Source of the DNA: Clostridiales bacterium | Lineage (GTDB): Bacteria > Bacillota > Clostridia > UBA1381 | DNA: 64,000 bases | Assembly: GCA_029226975.1 (NCBI GenBank) | Contig: JAQXZB010000063.1 | Span: forward strand, 1-64,000 | Direction: 5' to 3' | Part shown: positions 60,180 to 64,000 of the stretch, one piece after another | How positions within the stretch are numbered: position 1 is the stretch's first letter | Layout of the letters: each line of letters opens with the position of its first letter | Position numbers and translations under genes: made by a program | Notes under the pieces: generated by a model | Databases searched by the model: none | What the model saw: the letters and a program-made list of their open reading frames with translations, nothing else | Told to the model about the DNA's origin: nothing

Positions 60180-61541
60180 TTATTTAAGCTCATTTACAAG
60201 CTTTTTAAAGAGTTTTCCCCTCTCCTCAAAATTTTTGAACATATCAAAGCTTGTGCTTGCAGGCGAAAGCAGCACAACATCGCCGGGCTTTGCCTTGGCT
60301 TTGGCGGTATTTACCACATCCTCGTAATTATCAAGCTTGATTATTTCGGGTTTTTCATCGGTTTTTGCCGCCAAAACAGCCTCCTCTATTTTTGGGGCTG
60401 TCGCTCCGATTAAAATCAGTATTTTCGCACTCCTTGCTATAGGCTCGCCGACCTCGTCATAGGGAATCCCCTTATCCTTGCCGCCGCTTATCAGAATAAC
60501 CTTATCTTTAAATACATTTAAAGTGTTTATGGTTCTGTTGGGGCTTGAATCAATGGAGCTGTTATAATACTTAACTCCGTCAAGCACCCGCACAAGCTCA
60601 ATTCTGTGCTCCACACCGCCGAAGTCCTTTGCAATCTTTACTATATTTTCATCATCCACAAGTCCCTCGACAGCCGCAATTGCCGCCATGTAATTCTCAA
60701 CATTGTGCATACCCGGAATTTTTATGTCCCCGATATTTAAAACGGCGTCCTCACCTCTTTTTATAACGTCACCGTCAAGGTATACGTCCGCTTTTTCGGC
60801 TCTTGAGAAGTATTTTTGTGTCCCTTTTGCTTCTTTGCCTATTGCTTTTGTTACTTCGTTGTCCAGATTTAAAATCAGCTTATCCGCATCAGTTTGATAA
60901 AGCATTATATTTTTCTTCGCGTCTATGTATTCCTCATAGCTCTTGTGCATATCCAGATGATTTGGCGAAATATTGGTGATTACCGCAATTTCGGGGGATT
61001 TTCTCATTGTGTGAAGCTGAAAGCTTGAAAGCTCTAAAATAACCCAATCGTCCTTTTCCATCTCGCCGGTCATGGTAAGCAGCGGATTTCCTATATTTCC
61101 GCCGAGCCATGTTTTGTGTCCCTGAAGAGTCATCATTTTATGGATAAGAGTTGTGGTGGTGGTTTTTCCGTCACTGCCCGTTACGGCAATTATATGGGAC
61201 GGGCATACGTCAAAAAATACCTCCATTTCGGAAGTAACAACCGCTCCCCGCTCTCTTGCCGCATTAAGCTGGGGAATATCAAATCTCATTCCCGGTGTTT
61301 TAAATGTCACCTCACCGTCTATATTCTCAAGATAATCCGCTCCTAAGCTGAGCTTTACTCCAAGGCCTTCCATTTCGGCGCATACCTCGCCCAATTCTTC
61401 GCGGCTGCGCTTGTCACAGGCGGTAACCTTTGCTCCTATGGCGGCAAGATATTTTATAAGCGGCTTATTTGAAATGCCTATGCCTATTACCGTTACCTTT
61501 TTACCCTTTATGCTGTTTTGAAATTCTTCTAATTTTGTCAT
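60180..61541 (-). CDS. murD: UDP-N-acetylmuramoylalanine--D-glutamate ligase
   Basis: AVTGSDGKTTTTTLIHKM, ILELSSFQLHTM, ITNISPNHLDMH, LSPASTSFDMFKNFEERGKLF. Confidence 0.96.
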   Translation of the reverse strand: MTKLEEFQNSIKGKKVTVIGIGISNKPLIKYLAAIGAKVTACDKRSREELGEVCAEMEGLGVKLSLGADYLENIDGEVTFKTPGMRFDIPQLNAARERGAVVTSEMEVFFDVCPSHIIAVTGSDGKTTTTTLIHKMMTLQGHKTWLGGNIGNPLLTMTGEMEKDDWVILELSSFQLHTMRKSPEIAVITNISPNHLDMHKSYEEYIDAKKNIMLYQTDADKLILNLDNEVTKAIGKEAKGTQKYFSRAEKADVYLDGDVIKRGEDAVLNIGDIKIPGMHNVENYMAAIAAVEGLVDDENIVKIAKDFGGVEHRIELVRVLDGVKYYNSSIDSSPNRTINTLNVFKDKVILISGGKDKGIPYDEVGEPIARSAKILILIGATAPKIEEAVLAAKTDEKPEIIKLDNYEDVVNTAKAKAKPGDVVLLSPASTSFDMFKNFEERGKLFKKLVNELK

Positions 61542-61586
61542 TTTAATTCTCCGTTCCTCCGCCATGCTTTGAGGGCGGTATCAATA
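61542..61586 (-). repeat. Divergent member of the leader-element family (murD)
   Basis: Minus-sense ATTGATACCGCCCTCAAAGCATGGCGGAGGAACGGAGAATTAAA-ATG; CCGCC/GGCGG stem. Confidence 0.45.
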
Positions 61587-61593
61587 TATAATT

Positions 61594-61622
61594 ATTTTAC
61601 CATATTATTCCTCTAAAATCAA
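61594..61622 (-). promoter_or_regulatory. Candidate sigma-A promoter for murD and the M42 genes
   Basis: Minus-sense TTGATT - 17 nt - TAAAAT. Confidence 0.6.
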
Positions 61623-61630
61623 GGCTTATA

Positions 61631-62053
61631 TCACTTAAAAACCAAAACTCCGGCAATCATCAGCGCAAGTCCGACATATTTGTTCCATGAAAACGCAATT
61701 TTTTCACTGCCCATAAGCCCGAAGCAGTCAATCAGTGCCGCGACCGCAAGCTGCGATATTAAAATAACCGAAATTGCCATTGTGGGGCTTAATTTGTTTA
61801 TCGCAAGCATTACCGTTACGGTTATTACCACGCCCAAAACACCGCCGAGCCAGTAAAGCTTATTAACCTGTGAAATCTGCCATATACTGCCCTTGCCCCA
61901 AATCAGCATGATAATTACCGACAGCACAAGCGCCGTTCCCTGCACAAAGACGTTTGCCTCATAAAAGCCCGCCTTTTCGCCCAGTCTTGTATTCATTACG
62001 CCCTGAACGCTCATTGCGGCTCCCGCCGCTATGGAATATATTATTCCCAACAT
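61631..62053 (-). CDS. DMT superfamily YdcZ-like (DUF606) transporter
   Basis: Four-TM; GAAMSVQGVMNTRLGEKAGFYEANVFVQGTALV. Start ATG 62053. Confidence 0.85.
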   Translation of the reverse strand: MLGIIYSIAAGAAMSVQGVMNTRLGEKAGFYEANVFVQGTALVLSVIIMLIWGKGSIWQISQVNKLYWLGGVLGVVITVTVMLAINKLSPTMAISVILISQLAVAALIDCFGLMGSEKIAFSWNKYVGLALMIAGVLVFK

Positions 62054-62088
62054 AAAAATCACCTCACAGATATTATGAGATGATTTTT
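62054..62088 (-). promoter_or_regulatory. SD-sequestering / terminator-like stem-loop
   Basis: Minus-sense AAAAATCATCTCA-(9 nt)-TGAGGTGATTTTT directly before ATG; the 3' arm contains the SD. Confidence 0.72.
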
Positions 62089-62094
62089 CATTAT

Positions 62095-62985
62095 TTATCC
62101 AAAATATTTAATAAGCCTGTCATATTCCCGGGGACTTATGTTTAAAACTGTTCCATGGCGGAAGCGGTAATCCCCCTTAAGCTTCTCGCCCGGTCTGAAA
62201 TTTCCGGAAGCTATATCTTCCGCAACAAACTGCTCATAGCCGCTGCCCTGCGCAAAATGGTCAAGGAGCAGATACCATTTCCCGTCATCGCCCTTATAGG
62301 CGGCAGGTCCTTCATAGCCCCTCATTCCCGACAGGGAAAAGCCTTCTACGGTTTCAAACACTCCGTTTGGGCTTGTGCTTTTTTCCATTATAATATCCTT
62401 GTTTGTTTCGTCCTTGGAAAAGCGGTAATATATGTCACCGTCGCATATAAAGGTGGTGTCTATCACGTCGCTTTCCTTTTCTATATAAAGCTTAGGCTCG
62501 GTGAAGGTTTCAAAATCCCTTGTTCTTGAAGCGTAAATTCTTTGCTTTTTAAAATTATCGTCCGCTGTCTTGGACGCCCAGAACATAAGATAATCTCCCC
62601 GTTCCCTGTCATACACCGTTTCCGGCGCCCATGCACAGCCTGCATTTTTCGGGGCAATTTCGCACATTCTCTGCTTTGACCAACGGCACAAATCCTCCGA
62701 TTTCCAAATCATCACAGACCGGCTTCCCCGCTCCTGGCAGTCCTTCCAGCAGGTCGGGGATTGTTTTCTTTTGCATATGTTCAAATCCGTCGCAATTATC
62801 ACAAATTTATTGTCCGCAGTCCTTAAAATATGCGGGTCGCGCACTGCACACTCTCCCATTGTGCTTCTTAATATCGGCTTTGCACCGTTTAATGCGCGCC
62901 AGCTTACACCGTCCTCGGACACACTGAAATATATCTGCTCATCGTCTATATCCTCATTATTTTTAAAGCTGACAAACAAATACAT
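62095..62985 (-). CDS. GH43-like (five-bladed beta-propeller) glycoside hydrolase, no obvious signal peptide
   Basis: AVRDPHILRTADNKFVIIATDL, WAPETVYDRERGDYLMFWAS, GYEGPAAYKGDDGKWYLLLD. Start at MYLFVSF with GGGAGG SD. Confidence 0.82.
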   Translation of the reverse strand: MYLFVSFKNNEDIDDEQIYFSVSEDGVSWRALNGAKPILRSTMGECAVRDPHILRTADNKFVIIATDLNICKRKQSPTCWKDCQERGSRSVMIWKSEDLCRWSKQRMCEIAPKNAGCAWAPETVYDRERGDYLMFWASKTADDNFKKQRIYASRTRDFETFTEPKLYIEKESDVIDTTFICDGDIYYRFSKDETNKDIIMEKSTSPNGVFETVEGFSLSGMRGYEGPAAYKGDDGKWYLLLDHFAQGSGYEQFVAEDIASGNFRPGEKLKGDYRFRHGTVLNISPREYDRLIKYFG

Positions 62986-63005
62986 AATTATACCTCCCTT
63001 TAAGC

Positions 63006-63043
63006 TTAGAAAAGGGAGAAATCTGCGCCGCAAATTTCCCCCT
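63006..63043 (-). terminator. Terminator of the hydrogenase gene
   Basis: Minus-sense GGGGGAAATTTGC/GCAGATTTCTCCC stem (with G-U pairs) followed by TTTTCT. Confidence 0.7.
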
Positions 63044-63054
63044 TGCATAACATC

Positions 63055-64000
63055 TTAGTGCTTTGCTCTCTTTACATAACTTGTATGCAGAAGCTTGTGT
63101 GCCTTTTCGGAGCCTGCATGGTCAAAGAACTCATCATAGAGCATCTTCAGTACCGGACTCTTATGGGACATTCTAAGCTCCACTGCCGCATCCACGTCAT
63201 AGAGTGCCTTTGCTCTTTCAGCCTTAAGGTCAAAGTTGTTTCTTAAAGCGTCGCTTACCACAGGCTGTCCGCCGCCGTTTATGCAGCCGCCGGGGCAAGC
63301 CATTACCTCAACAAACTGGTAATCCTTTCTTCCTGCCTTAATATCATCAAGCACCTTTGAAGCATTCTTAAGTCCCGAAGCAACCGCAACCTTTATGGTC
63401 TTGCCGCCTACGGTATATTCAGCTTCCTTAATTCCCTTTGTACCTCTTACCTCAACGAAATCAAGGTTCTTTACCTCACCATCAAGAATATCGGCAGCGG
63501 TTCTTAAAGCCGCTTCCATAACACCGCCGGTTGCGCCGAATATTGTACCCGCACCGGAAGCAATCTCAAAGGGCTGATCGAACTCCTCGTCCTTTAACGC
63601 TTCAAAGTCGATACCCGCACTCTTTATCATCTGAGAAAGCTCTCTTGTGGTCAAGGATACGTCAACATCCGCATAACCGCTGTCGGTAAGCTCCTCTCTT
63701 GTACACTCGAATTTCTTCGCCGTACAGGGAATTACACTTACAACGAATATATCCTTGGGATTTATTCCGTTTTTCTGTGCGTAGTAGGTCTTTAATACCG
63801 CACCGAACATTGCCTGGGGCGATTTACAGCTTGACAAATTGGGAATAAATTCCGGATAATGATGCTCAACATACTTAACCCAGCCGGGGCAGCAGCTTGT
63901 GAACATCGGAAGAACCTCGTCACCCTTAATTCTCTCCAAAAATTCCGTAGCTTCCTCCATAATGGTCAAGTCCGCCGTAACATCCATGTTAAACACGCTG
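63055..64000 (-). CDS. [FeFe] hydrogenase, C-terminal H-cluster part (truncated by window edge)
   Basis: TSCCPGWV (L1), IPCTAKKFE (L2), EVMACPGGCINGGGQP (L3), small-subunit-like tail. The frame remains open to the window end. Confidence 0.95.
   Translation of the reverse strand, partial: SVFNMDVTADLTIMEEATEFLERIKGDEVLPMFTSCCPGWVKYVEHHYPEFIPNLSSCKSPQAMFGAVLKTYYAQKNGINPKDIFVVSVIPCTAKKFECTREELTDSGYADVDVSLTTRELSQMIKSAGIDFEALKDEEFDQPFEIASGAGTIFGATGGVMEAALRTAADILDGEVKNLDFVEVRGTKGIKEAEYTVGGKTIKVAVASGLKNASKVLDDIKAGRKDYQFVEVMACPGGCINGGGQPVVSDALRNNFDLKAERAKALYDVDAAVELRMSHKSPVLKMLYDEFFDHAGSEKAHKLLHTSYVKRAKH

Noticed and set aside
195-63577. Dozens of plus-strand track ORFs (for example 195..485, 1694..2185, 4468..5280, 7370..7978, 16249..16854)
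   Set aside because: They lie antisense to strongly supported minus-strand genes, have Ser/Pro/Ile-rich composition typical of reverse-complement reading and no recognisable domains.
1-64000. CRISPR arrays, prophage or transposon remnants
   Set aside because: No regularly spaced direct repeats, integrase, transposase or phage structural genes were seen on either strand.

Overview
The window is a gene-dense, almost entirely minus-strand stretch of a Firmicutes/Clostridia-type chromosome (lineage is inference from gene content). In window order it holds: a CaCA-family cation exchanger behind a probable yybP-ykoY (Mn2+) riboswitch; a nine-gene V/A-type ATPase operon; a UPF0210 + ACT pair; rlmB; lysC-thrB-hom; radC; mgtE; wecB and a tagO/wecA-like gene; trpS; an aminotransferase; glnS; gltX; a Na/Pi symporter; a LUD protein; a damaged trp locus; a plus-strand FGGY kinase; lysA; clpX-clpP-tig; luxS-mtnN; a plus-strand DEDDh exonuclease; pheA-aroF; a double Ktr/Trk potassium cluster; gpsA-plsY-der-DUF512; an EamA transporter; nadE; rarA; asnS-asnA; a plus-strand Cys-rich microprotein missing from the ORF track; three coupled M42 peptidases; murD; a YdcZ-like transporter; a GH43-like protein; and a truncated [FeFe] hydrogenase. 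I see no CRISPR array, prophage, transposon, tRNA or rRNA. The best leads are: (1) a trpD'-'trpC deletion chimera with an A6 frameshift, still behind a promoter and palindromic operator; (2) a middle M42 paralog that has lost catalytic and metal-binding residues, coupled between two intact copies; (3) a recurring stem-loop plus GGA(A/T)TGGAGG ribosome-binding element before unrelated genes; (4) divergent promoters whose -35 boxes form a 16-bp palindrome; (5) a 39-aa single-TM Cys/His microprotein; (6) a stem that sequesters a Shine-Dalgarno. No clearly new defence or metabolic system was found. All identifications are from reading the sequence; no searches were run.
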